From NCBI RefSeq assembly GCF_019429485.1, contig NZ_JAHXZN010000003.1:62001-126000 (forward strand): DNA of 64,000 bases, in the 5' to 3' direction. This document shows, piece after piece, positions 44,184 to 51,620 of this stretch (the stretch's first letter is position 1; every line of letters starts with the position of its first letter). The notes beneath the pieces are model-generated. The model was not told the origin of the DNA and ran no database searches. It saw only the letters and a program-made list of their open reading frames with translations. Origin of the DNA: Sphingomonas citri. GTDB lineage: Bacteria > Pseudomonadota > Alphaproteobacteria > Sphingomonadales > Sphingomonadaceae. The position numbers and the translations under genes are program-made.

Positions 44184-45317
44184 ATGGTCAGCGTGCTGCA
44201 CGGCTCGGCCGTCGTTGCCATGATGGGGCAGGGCCAGGGCGAGGCCCGGCCCGCCAGCGCGCTGCCGCCTGATCGCGTCCTGAGCGCGGTGGCGTCGGCG
44301 GAGGTCGACGACCCGCTCGTCGCGCTCGCGCGCGACCATGCCCAAGCGCTCGACGCCGACGCGCTGCTGATCACCTGGCAGCCCCCCGCAAGCGCGCCGG
44401 TGGCGCTCTACGCCGGCGGCGCGGGGCTCACGCGCGAGCGGATCGACCGGCTGGTCGCCGAGCAGGCCGCGCACCCGGCGCGTGCTGCCCGCGAATGGCG
44501 CCCGGAGCGGGAAGGAGACGAGGGCGGCGCACGCCTGCTCGCCGTCTTTCCCGCGGGCGATGGCATGGTGACGATCACGACGCTGTTCGCCCGCCCGAGT
44601 GAGACGGCGCGGCAGCGCGCCGAGGCCGAGGCGGCGCGCCGTCAGTCGCTGCTCGAACCCTTCTTCGCGTTATGGGCGCAGCGCGCGCGCGCGCAGGCGC
44701 AGGCGCGCGGCCTCGCCGAGGCGGTGAACCACAGCGACGTCGGCGTGCTGCTGGTCAACGCGCGCGGCCAGCTGATGCTCGCCAACACCGTCGCCGAGGC
44801 GCTGATGGCGCGGCAGGACGGGTTGCGGCGCAGCGGCACGCTGCTGAGCGGCAGCCGCCTGCCCGACACGCTGCGGCTGCAGACCGCGATCGACCATGTC
44901 GTCGGCGGCGGCACGTCGCGGGCACGGGCCGCCGCGCCGGTGATCGCGCTGGGTCGCGCCGAGCGGCGGCCGCTGCTGGTCGCGATCGTCGCCACCGACC
45001 AGCCGCCTGCCACGGCGGAGGACTGCGCCGCGATCCTCTACGTCTTCGATCCGGCGCAGGAACTGCGCCGGCTGATCGAGCCCGTGTGCAAGCTCTATGG
45101 CCTGTCGCCGGTCGAGACCCGGCTCACCTGCCTGCTCGCGGACGCGCTGAGCCTGGCCGATGCCGCCGCGGCGATGCACGTGCGCGAGCAGACCGCGCGC
45201 TCCTACCTCAAGCAGATCTTCCTCAAGACCGATACCAACCGGCAGGCCGAGCTGGTGTGGCTGATGCTGAAGAGCGCGGTGCGCGTGGCGCCGATCTGTC
45301 GCACGTCTTTCGTGTGA
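44184..45317 (+). CDS. LuxR-type HTH transcriptional regulator next to the fibre locus
   Basis: A 377-residue regulator. The C-terminal DNA-binding domain (about 310-370) reads LSPVETRLTCLLADALSLADAAAAMHVREQTARSYLKQIFLKTDTNRQAELVWLM, a GerE/LuxR helix-turn-helix. Residues about 165-290 resemble a PAS-like sensor (AVNHSDVGVLLVNARGQLMLANTVAEALM). No receiver domain with a phospho-Asp is seen. It lies 196 bases upstream of the repeat-protein gene in the same direction, with a hairpin between. It is the obvious candidate controller of the five genes that follow, but this is inference from position. Confidence 0.85.
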   Translation: MVSVLHGSAVVAMMGQGQGEARPASALPPDRVLSAVASAEVDDPLVALARDHAQALDADALLITWQPPASAPVALYAGGAGLTRERIDRLVAEQAAHPARAAREWRPEREGDEGGARLLAVFPAGDGMVTITTLFARPSETARQRAEAEAARRQSLLEPFFALWAQRARAQAQARGLAEAVNHSDVGVLLVNARGQLMLANTVAEALMARQDGLRRSGTLLSGSRLPDTLRLQTAIDHVVGGGTSRARAAAPVIALGRAERRPLLVAIVATDQPPATAEDCAAILYVFDPAQELRRLIEPVCKLYGLSPVETRLTCLLADALSLADAAAAMHVREQTARSYLKQIFLKTDTNRQAELVWLMLKSAVRVAPICRTSFV

Positions 45318-45319
45318 AC

Positions 45320-45338
45320 ACCCCCTGAACGAGGGGGT
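45320..45338 (+). terminator. Hairpin after the LuxR-type gene
   Basis: ACCCCCT-GAACG-AGGGGGT is a 7-base perfect stem just after the stop codon, followed by CGGCTTTCCCC. The T-run is weak. It probably separates regulator and fibre transcripts, at least partly. Confidence 0.55.
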
Positions 45339-45513
45339 CGGCTTTCCCCGAACGAGGGCAAGGGAATCACTTATGTCGGGGCAGAGAAGCGCCAGCGGAG
45401 TCCGCATACCGATAGCGTACCGAGGATACGGTGCCGCACCGCTCCTCCGACGACGGCGACGTCGCGCGGTCAACAGGGGGCGTGGCGATCACGTGATAGC
45501 GAGGAACGCCGAC

Positions 45514-46806
45514 ATGAAAGCACCATTCTACCGCTCCTGCTCCGTCGCCGCGCTGCTGATCGCAGCCCCCGCGGTGGCGCAGACCGCCGACCCCAGCAAC
45601 GGCGCGAGCGCGGGGCAGAATGCCGCCGCGGGCGGCTCGACCGCCTCGACCGACAGCTCGAACAACTCGACCAATGACTGGTCGAACAGCTCGACGAACG
45701 ATTATTCGAACAGCTCCACGAACGACTGGTCGAACAATTCGACCGCGGACAATTCGAACAGCTCGACGACGGACAATTCGAACAGCTCGACCACCGATAA
45801 CTCGAACAGCTCCACCACCGATAATTCGAATAGCTCGACCAACGATTATTCGAACAACGCGGTGACCACGTCGGACAGCTCGAACAATTCGACCAACACC
45901 GCGGACAGCTACAACTCCTCCACCTCGGATAGCTCGAACAACTCCACCACGACCACCGACGCATCGGACAATTCGACCACCGACAATTCGGTGACCACCA
46001 GCGACAGCGGCAATGCCACCGCCTCGGCTGGCCGCGTCGCCGCCAACAACAGCGCGTCCGCGACCGACAACACCAACAACTCGTCGAGCGACTCCTCCAA
46101 CAGCTCGACCAACACGACCGACAGCTACAACGACAATTCGACGACCACGACGACGACGACCGACGCCTCGGACAACTCGTCGACGGACAATTCCGACAGC
46201 TCGATGACGGATAATTCGAACAGCTCCACCACCGACAACTCCAACAGCTCGATGACGGACAATTCCAACAGCTCAACCAACAACAGCAACAACGACAGCT
46301 CGACCACGACGACGACCGACGCGTCGGACAACTCGACGACAGACAATTCCGACAACTCGACGACGGATAACTCTAACAACTCGACCAACGACAACTCGAA
46401 CAGCTCGACGACCGACAATTCCAACAACTCGGTCAATGACAGCAACAACGACAGCTCGGACAACTCGACCGACAATTCGGTCGCCAACAGCAACAACGAC
46501 AGCTCGGATCACTCGATCTCGCTGGTCGGCACCTCGGCGACGGCCTCGGCGTCCAACGCCAACGTGTTCGGCGACAGCGCCATCGTCGCCAGCTCCACGC
46601 TGTCGAGCTACGTCACCGGCGTGTCGGTGACCTTCGGCGGCGGCGGCGAGGGTGGCACACCCGGCGCGGCCAACCAGCTGAGCAACAGCGGCGGCGCGTT
46701 CCAGAACTACGCCGGCATGCAGGCGCTCAACCAGAACACCGGCGTCGGTGCCTCGCAGAACGCGAGCGTGTCGGTCGCGGTGTCGACCGGCGACGTCACC
46801 TTCTGA
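45514..46806 (+). CDS. Secreted Ser/Asn/Thr/Asp repeat protein, putative major amyloid or fibre subunit
   Basis: A 430-residue exported protein of no named family. A signal peptide (MKAPFYRSCSVAALLIAAPAVAQ) is followed by residues 42-335 built almost only from Ser, Asn, Thr and Asp in a loose 8-residue unit S-T-[NT]-D-[NYW]-S-N-[SN]. A short break near 160-182 interrupts it. The mature chain has no Lys, a single Arg (174) and one Glu, so it is very acidic. The C-terminal part (336-430) is Gly/Ser/Val-rich. It ends in a module (393-423: G-x-AFQN-x2-G...NTG...NA-x3-V) shared with the next gene. GAGG precedes the ATG. Context suggests a Fap-like fibre; a calcium-binding or anti-freeze-like role is also possible. 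Confidence 0.78.
   Translation: MKAPFYRSCSVAALLIAAPAVAQTADPSNGASAGQNAAAGGSTASTDSSNNSTNDWSNSSTNDYSNSSTNDWSNNSTADNSNSSTTDNSNSSTTDNSNSSTTDNSNSSTNDYSNNAVTTSDSSNNSTNTADSYNSSTSDSSNNSTTTTDASDNSTTDNSVTTSDSGNATASAGRVAANNSASATDNTNNSSSDSSNSSTNTTDSYNDNSTTTTTTTDASDNSSTDNSDSSMTDNSNSSTTDNSNSSMTDNSNSSTNNSNNDSSTTTTTDASDNSTTDNSDNSTTDNSNNSTNDNSNSSTTDNSNNSVNDSNNDSSDNSTDNSVANSNNDSSDHSISLVGTSATASASNANVFGDSAIVASSTLSSYVTGVSVTFGGGGEGGTPGAANQLSNSGGAFQNYAGMQALNQNTGVGASQNASVSVAVSTGDVTF
45637..46518 (+). repeat. Coding tandem degenerate 24-base repeats
   Basis: The DNA repeats units such as TCGAACAGCTCGACCACCGA with third-position changes, giving the 8-residue protein repeat. Base composition is visibly lower in GC than the flanking genes because Asn and Ser codons (AAC, AAT, TCG, AGC) dominate. 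Synonymous variation among units (AATTCG versus AACTCC) argues against very recent expansion. The array is likely prone to length change between strains. Confidence 0.85.
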
Positions 46807-46813
46807 TGCCCCC

Positions 46814-46845
46814 GGGCCGGCGGCGGTGCCCCCCGCCGCCGGCCC
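46814..46845 (+). promoter_or_regulatory. Strong intercistronic stem-loop after the major subunit gene
   Basis: GGGCCGGCGGCGG and CCGCCGCCGGCCC form a perfect 13-base stem with a TGCCCC loop. It sits 7 bases past the stop of the repeat protein and before the 119-residue gene. There is no T-run. It could protect the upstream mRNA or cause partial termination so that the first protein is made in excess, as suits a structural subunit ahead of assembly genes. Confidence 0.75.
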
Positions 46846-46871
46846 ACCTTCGACCAACGAGGAGCGTGTCG

Positions 46872-47231
46872 ATGCCCCGCCTCATTCCCCTCTGCCTCTG
46901 GGCATCGCCGCTGCTCCTCGTCGGCGCGCTCGCCGCCGCGCCCGTCGCGGCACAGACCGAAGCGACGCCCTTCGCCACCGCGGCGCTCGACGAGGGCGCG
47001 CTGGCGCAGATCGCCGGCCGCGAGGACACGCGCCAGTCGGCGCTGGCCGAGCAGAACGCCGGCGTCGCGCACAACAGCGTCGGCGACAACGTCCGCACCG
47101 GCGACGCGACGATCGACGGACAGGCGTTCCAGAACATGTCCGGGCTGTCGGTGCTGAGCGTCAACACGGGCAACAATGTCGCGATCAACGCCGCGATGAA
47201 CGTCACGATCGCGCTCTCGCCCAATCCATGA
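46872..47231 (+). CDS. Small secreted protein sharing the fibre module, putative minor subunit or nucleator
   Basis: 119 residues with a signal peptide ending APVAAQ. A leader-like motif LDEGALAQIAGRED is at residues 39-52. The C-terminal half carries the module seen in the repeat protein: residues 83-113 (G-Q-AFQN-x2-G-L...VNTGNNVAINA...V-T-I) match its 393-423 at about 13 of 31 positions. The ATG follows GAGGAG at about 9 bases. Its stop overlaps the C39 peptidase start (ATGA). By analogy with FapB or CsgB it may start fibre growth. This role is inferred. Confidence 0.75.
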   Translation: MPRLIPLCLWASPLLLVGALAAAPVAAQTEATPFATAALDEGALAQIAGREDTRQSALAEQNAGVAHNSVGDNVRTGDATIDGQAFQNMSGLSVLSVNTGNNVAINAAMNVTIALSPNP

Positions 47232-47956
47232 TCCCGCTCGCGCCCGTGCCCCGCCTGATCGCGGCCGTGCTGCTGACGCTCGGCGCGGCGGCGTGCGCGG
47301 GCGAGGTCGCGCCCGGGTCGCGCTTCGTCGGCGGCGCCGGCGCGGGGCCGGTCGGCGACTATCGCGTGCCGGTCCGCTCGATGGCGGAGCGGCGCTTCGA
47401 CGGCATCGTTCGCCAGCGCTATGATTTCAGCTGCGGCTCGGCCGCGCTCGCGACGCTGCTGCGCTACCATTACGACCTCGACGTGCGCGAGGATCTCGCC
47501 TTCCGCGGCATGTGGCTGCGCGGCGACCAGCCGCAGATCCGCCGACTCGGCTTCTCGCTGCTCGACATGAAGCGCTGGCTCGCCAGTCGCGGGCTGCGCG
47601 CGGACGGCTACAAGGTGACGCTCGACAAGGTGCGCCAGACCGGCGTGCCGGGGATCGCGCTGATCGCGATCCGCGACTATCGCCACTTCGTCGTGGTGAA
47701 GGGCGTGAGCGCGCGCGAGGTGCTGCTCGGCGATCCGTCGAGCGGCGTCACCGTGATGCCGCGCGCCGCCTTCGAGCAGGCGTGGAACGGCATCTATTTC
47801 GTGCTCGCCGACGACCAGCCGCTCGCCAAGACGCGGTTCAACCGCGAGGCGCAGTGGCTCGCCTATGCGCGCGCGCCGATCGGCGGCCGCTTCTCCGATC
47901 CGGTCAGCCAGCAGGCGCTGTCGATCACCGCCCCCTCCTACGGCGACATCTCGTGA
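47228..47956 (+). CDS. Stand-alone periplasmic C39 family peptidase (FapD-like)
   Basis: A papain-fold cysteine peptidase of 242 residues, without the ABC transporter parts to which C39 domains are usually joined. Cys69 is in YDFSCGSAALATLLRYHY, His153 in RDYRHFVVVKGV and Asp169 in LLGDPSSGV. The N-terminus is an export signal with a possible weak lipobox (AAAC, Cys23). Fap operons encode such a stand-alone C39 peptidase (FapD), required for subunit secretion. Here it is translationally coupled to both neighbours (ATGA before, GTGA after). Its likely substrates are the motif-bearing proteins beside it (inference). Confidence 0.85.
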   Translation: MIPLAPVPRLIAAVLLTLGAAACAGEVAPGSRFVGGAGAGPVGDYRVPVRSMAERRFDGIVRQRYDFSCGSAALATLLRYHYDLDVREDLAFRGMWLRGDQPQIRRLGFSLLDMKRWLASRGLRADGYKVTLDKVRQTGVPGIALIAIRDYRHFVVVKGVSAREVLLGDPSSGVTVMPRAAFEQAWNGIYFVLADDQPLAKTRFNREAQWLAYARAPIGGRFSDPVSQQALSITAPSYGDIS

Positions 47957-48633
47957 GCGGCGCGGCGCTGATGCTGCTGGGGTTGGGTCAGGCGCTGTTC
48001 GGCGCGCTCACCCCCGTCCCCGATTCGGCGCTGGCGGAGGAGCGCGGCGGCTTCATGCTGCCGGGCGGGATCGACGTCGCGCTGACGGTGCAGACGCAGA
48101 CCGCGGTCGACGGCGCGGTCGTGCTGCGCACCGTCTTCCAGGCGAGCCAGGGAACGCCGACGCTGACCGTCTACGCGCCGCGCGCGGGCGAGACCGTCGC
48201 CGCCACGCCCGCGGTGGCCGCCGGTACCGCCGGCGCGCGGGCACCGACCGTGACGTACGACACGCGCACCGGTTTCCAGGTGACGCCCGGCACGAGCGCG
48301 CCCGGCGTCGGCGTCGCCGCGGCGGGAGCGGCGGCGTTGCCCGCGGGACTCGAGGCGGTCGCCGGGGGTATGACCGATCACGGCGTGATCACACAGGGGC
48401 AGCAGGGGGGCACGCGGACGGTGGAACTGAGCGGCAGCGATCTCACGGTGACTCATCTCGCCGGCAACGTCTTCGGCACGGCGATCGCCAATTCGGGGAG
48501 CGACCGCGTGATCGACACGCAGACCAGCGTCGCGATCGATCTCGGCGCGGCGGGCGCGGAACTGCTCGCGGGCTCGGCGCTGCTGCGCGTCGGCGAGATC
48601 GCGGGCGGCGCCACCGCGATGCGGGCGCAGTGA
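47953..48633 (+). CDS. Hypothetical protein with DSALAEERGG leader-like motif, fibre-locus component
   Basis: 226 residues, no named family. The N-terminal 20 residues are hydrophobic (LMLLGLGQALFGAL). Residues 24-33 read DSALAEERGG followed by F, then the block DVALTVQTQTAVDGAVVLRTVF. ALAEERGG matches ALAQIAGR of the 119-residue protein. An Ala/Gly-rich middle (about 80-140) follows. Residues 179-197 (A-NSG...VI...SVAIDL) repeat the N-[ST]-G module of the two putative subunits. The GTG start overlaps the peptidase stop (GTGA); an ATG at 47971 is possible. It may be a third subunit or an accessory chaperone. Confidence 0.7.
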   Translation: MSGAALMLLGLGQALFGALTPVPDSALAEERGGFMLPGGIDVALTVQTQTAVDGAVVLRTVFQASQGTPTLTVYAPRAGETVAATPAVAAGTAGARAPTVTYDTRTGFQVTPGTSAPGVGVAAAGAAALPAGLEAVAGGMTDHGVITQGQQGGTRTVELSGSDLTVTHLAGNVFGTAIANSGSDRVIDTQTSVAIDLGAAGAELLAGSALLRVGEIAGGATAMRAQ

Positions 48634-49970
48634 TGCGGCGGGTCCTGCTCGCGCTGCTCGCCACGACGTTCCTCATCCCGTCTGCCGAGGCGCAGCCGAC
48701 AGGTCGGCGCGCGCCGCTGCAGCGCCAGCTCGACCAGGCGCTCCAGCTGATCGAGGCGCAGCGCGCGCGGCTCGACGCGCAGGCGGCCGAGCTCGCCGAA
48801 CTGCGCCGCCGCGTCGACGCGCAGGCGCAGGCGGTCGCGCGCGCCGAGTCGGCGCCGCTGCCCCAGCTCGCCGCCGCGCCGCCGCGCGCGCCCGCGGTGG
48901 CCGCGGCGCAGGGGGCGGCGCCGGGTGCCCCCGGCGACCCCGCGGGCGTGCTCCAGCCCCCGCTCGAGCGCGTCGGCCAGGCGCCCGAGGACGCCGAGCA
49001 GCCGATCCAGCTCGCGGTGCTCGACAGCCAGTCGAGCGTCGTGACGCGCAAGGGCCAGCTCACCGGCGAGTTCCAGGTCGATTACGCGCGCGCCGATCGC
49101 AGCCGCGCGGTGTTCCGCGGCGTCGAGCTGGTCGAGGCGGTGCTGGTCGGCGTGTTCGACATCAACGAGAGCCGACAGGACGTGCTCACCGCCTCGGCGG
49201 CGCTGCGCTACGGCCTCACCGACCGGTTCGAACTGGGCGTGCGCGCGCCGTTCATCCATCGCGCCGACGCCTCGATCATCGCGCCGATCGCGGGGAGCAC
49301 CAACAACGACCAGGCCGCGACGATCGACAGCTCGGTGAAAGGCACCGGGATCGGCGACATCGAGCTGACCGCGCGCTACCAATTGCTCAGCGGCGGCAAC
49401 GGCCGGCCCTATCTGATCGGCAACCTCCAGGGCGTGCTGCCGACCGGCACCGACCCGTTCGCGATCCGGCGCGACGACCTCGGCCGGCCGACGCGCGCGG
49501 CGACCGGCGCGGGCTTCTGGGGCATCGCGCCGAGCGTCACCGCGATCCTGCCGAGCGACCCGGTCGTGCTGTTCGGCACGCTCGGCTATACCTTCAACCT
49601 GCCGCGCGCCGTCGACACGCGGATCCCGCCGGTGGTGATCACCTATGTCGACCCGGGCGACGCGATCTCGGGCTCGGCGGGGATCGGCATCTCGCTCAAC
49701 CAGCGCACCACGGTGAACTTCGGCTACGCGCATACCTGGGCGTTCGGGACGCGCACGCGCACCATGCTGATCGAGCCGACCGCGGCCTGGCCGGGCGAGC
49801 GCGAGACGATCTCGCGCGACCTCCAGATCGGGCGCTTCCTGTTCGGCGTGACCTATCGCGTCACCGATCGCGCGAGCCTCAACTGGTCGGTCGAGGTCGG
49901 CGCGACCGAGGACGCGACCGACCTGCGCACCGTGCTGCGCGTGCCCGTGGTGCTGTTGACGGGGCGGTGA
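48633..49970 (+). CDS. Outer-membrane beta-barrel with N-terminal coiled coil (FapF-like exporter)
   Basis: 445 residues. After the signal peptide (LLALLATTFLIPSAEAQ), a heptad-like coiled coil spans about residues 27-78 (LDQALQLIEAQRARLDAQAAELAELRRRVDAQAQAV). A Pro/Ala linker follows to about 120. Then comes a barrel with alternating strands (LTGEFQVDYARAD, LTASAALRYGLTDRFELGVRAPF, GIGDIELTARYQLL, TVNFGYAHTWAFG). It ends in TVLRVPVVLLTGR. The barrel resembles the MetA-pathway/transporter group. The coiled-coil-plus-barrel plan is that of FapF, the pore that exports Fap amyloid subunits. It overlaps the previous gene by one base and is the last of the operon. Confidence 0.8.
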   Translation: MRRVLLALLATTFLIPSAEAQPTGRRAPLQRQLDQALQLIEAQRARLDAQAAELAELRRRVDAQAQAVARAESAPLPQLAAAPPRAPAVAAAQGAAPGAPGDPAGVLQPPLERVGQAPEDAEQPIQLAVLDSQSSVVTRKGQLTGEFQVDYARADRSRAVFRGVELVEAVLVGVFDINESRQDVLTASAALRYGLTDRFELGVRAPFIHRADASIIAPIAGSTNNDQAATIDSSVKGTGIGDIELTARYQLLSGGNGRPYLIGNLQGVLPTGTDPFAIRRDDLGRPTRAATGAGFWGIAPSVTAILPSDPVVLFGTLGYTFNLPRAVDTRIPPVVITYVDPGDAISGSAGIGISLNQRTTVNFGYAHTWAFGTRTRTMLIEPTAAWPGERETISRDLQIGRFLFGVTYRVTDRASLNWSVEVGATEDATDLRTVLRVPVVLLTGR

Positions 49971-49976
49971 GGGGGC

Positions 49977-50711
49977 TCAGCGCAGCTCGCCGTCCGCGTC
50001 ATATTTGAGTTCGAGGTAGCGGCCCTGCACCGCGATGCCGTCGAGCGCGCCGCGGCCGAGCTGCGAGTCGACGCGGGCGAGTTCGCCGTCGAGCAGCCGC
50101 AGCCCGTTCTCGAGCAGCAGGTCCGGCGCGGGCGCACCGTCGCGCGCGCTGCCGCGCAGCGAGATCGGCACCGCGCGCCAGCCGTCGACCAGATCGGGCA
50201 GCTCGACCGCGATGAGCGCGCGGACCTGCGCCGCAGCGGGGCTACGCGGGTCGAGCTGCGCGAGCCGCGGCGCGAGCGTCTCGAGCCGGTGTGCCATCGC
50301 TTCGCTCAGCCGCAGCGCGGGCGGCGGCAGCCCGCGGCGCTGTGCGGCGAGCCACACAGCAGCCTCGGCGGCGAGGTCGGGCAGCGCCGCGCCGGCGAGC
50401 GCCTCGCGCCCCGGCGCGCGCGGCGCCGCGCGGATCAGCACCAGCGCCGTCAGCAGCAGCATCAGCGCCGCGGCGACCGCGAGCGCCACCGCCGGCGCGA
50501 CCGCGATCGCGAGCAACGCCCAGACCAGCAGCGACGCCGCGGCGGCGAGCACGACCCGCACGAGCAGCCGGCGCTGCCGCCGCGCGCGCGCCTCACGCTC
50601 GCGCCGCGCCTGCGCGCGTCCCTCGGGCGAGACGCGGCGCAGCAGTTCCTCGGCCTGGGTGAGGCCGACGTCGGCGAAGCCCGCGGCGACGCTGCGCGCG
50701 CGCTCGATCAT
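49977..50711 (-). CDS. Membrane protein of unknown function
   Basis: 244 residues. A charged helical N-terminus (RAQARREREARARRQRR) leads to two adjacent transmembrane helices near residues 50-92 (LLVRVVLAAAASLLVWALLAIAV, VALAVAAALMLLLTALVLI). The C-terminal domain of about 145 residues looks alpha-helical (LAAEAAVWLAAQRRG, AHRLETLAPRLAQLDPRSPAAAQVRALIAVELPDLVDGW) and cytoplasmic. An upstream ATG at 50741 would add 10 residues but lacks a ribosome-binding site. It is convergent with the fibre operon, 6 bases apart; no functional link is evident. Confidence 0.72.
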   Translation of the reverse strand: MIERARSVAAGFADVGLTQAEELLRRVSPEGRAQARREREARARRQRRLLVRVVLAAAASLLVWALLAIAVAPAVALAVAAALMLLLTALVLIRAAPRAPGREALAGAALPDLAAEAAVWLAAQRRGLPPPALRLSEAMAHRLETLAPRLAQLDPRSPAAAQVRALIAVELPDLVDGWRAVPISLRGSARDGAPAPDLLLENGLRLLDGELARVDSQLGRGALDGIAVQGRYLELKYDADGELR

Positions 50712-50795
50712 CGGTTCGCCTCGGCGGGAATCGGGTTCCATCCCGGGAGGTTGCCGCTGTTCGGCGGCGCGGTCCAGTGAGTCGCCGCGGCGCGC

Positions 50796-51530
50796 TCAGA
50801 TCTGCGCCAGGCCGCCGTCGGCGAAGACCTCGCTGCCGGTCATGAAGCTGCTGTCCGACGAGGCGAGGAAGGCCGCGACCGCGGCGATCTCGTCGGGCTG
50901 GCCGACGCGGCCGATCGGCGTGCCCGCGCCCAGCTCCACCATCGCATCGCGGCCGACCACCTCCTGCGCCAGTTCTGTCAGCGTCGGCCCGGGCGAGAGC
51001 ACGTTGACGCGGATGCCGGTGCCGCGCAGGTCCTGCGCCCAGCTGCGCGCGAAGTTGCGCACCGCCGCCTTGGTCGCGCTGTAGACGCTGAACGCGGGCG
51101 TGCCCATCGAACCGGTCGTCGAGCCGGTGAGGATGATCGAGCCGCCCGCGCGCATCAGCGGCAGCGCCGCCTGCACGGTGAACAGCACGCCCTTCACGTT
51201 GATGTCGAAGGTGCGCTGATACTGTTCCTCGGTGATCTGGCCGAGCGGGACGAGATCGCCGTGGCCGGCGTTGGCGAACAGCACGTCGAGCGTGCCGCGC
51301 TCGGCCTTCACCTGATCGAACAGCCGCGCGAGGTCGGCGAGGTCGGACACCGATCCCTGCACCGCGCGCACGTTGCCGCCGAGCGCCGCTACCGCTCGGT
51401 CGAGCGGCTCCTGCCGACGCCCGGTGACGTAGACGAACGCACCCTCGTCGACGTAGCGCTTCGCGGTCGCGAAGCCGATACCGGTCCCGCCGCCGGTCAC
51501 TACCGCGGTCTTGCCATCCAGTCTCTTCAT
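50796..51530 (-). CDS. Short-chain dehydrogenase/reductase
   Basis: A classical SDR of 244 residues. It has TGGGTGIG cofactor binding, FANAGHGD, the catalytic Ser of GSTTGS, the Tyr-Lys of YSATK, and SPGPTLTELAQEV after the active site. The Arg in VTGRRQ after strand 2 suggests NADP. The substrate is unknown. It is divergent from an HxlR regulator, a common pair in which the regulator senses reactive electrophiles, such as quinones or aldehydes, and controls the reductase. Confidence 0.88.
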   Translation of the reverse strand: MKRLDGKTAVVTGGGTGIGFATAKRYVDEGAFVYVTGRRQEPLDRAVAALGGNVRAVQGSVSDLADLARLFDQVKAERGTLDVLFANAGHGDLVPLGQITEEQYQRTFDINVKGVLFTVQAALPLMRAGGSIILTGSTTGSMGTPAFSVYSATKAAVRNFARSWAQDLRGTGIRVNVLSPGPTLTELAQEVVGRDAMVELGAGTPIGRVGQPDEIAAVAAFLASSDSSFMTGSEVFADGGLAQI

Positions 51531-51604
51531 GGTCGTCTGCTCCGTTCGTTTGAACTGGCGCAGAGCTGATGGCGTGCCTACCTGACGACAAGTATGAACC
51601 TTTT

Positions 51605-51614
51605 GGTAAGTACC
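51605..51614. promoter_or_regulatory. Candidate operator between SDR and hxlR-type gene
   Basis: GGTA-AG-TACC is a small palindrome in the divergent intergenic gap (51531-51620), right before the regulator start. HxlR-family repressors bind short GTA...TAC-type palindromes, so autoregulation and control of the SDR are plausible. Only one clear site is seen. Confidence 0.4.
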
Positions 51615-51620
51615 TCTAAT

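Noticed and set aside
45637..46518. Repeats considered as a CRISPR array or non-coding satellite
   Set aside because: Units are about 24 bases with no unique spacers. They keep one open frame with a signal peptide and ribosome-binding site, so they are coding.
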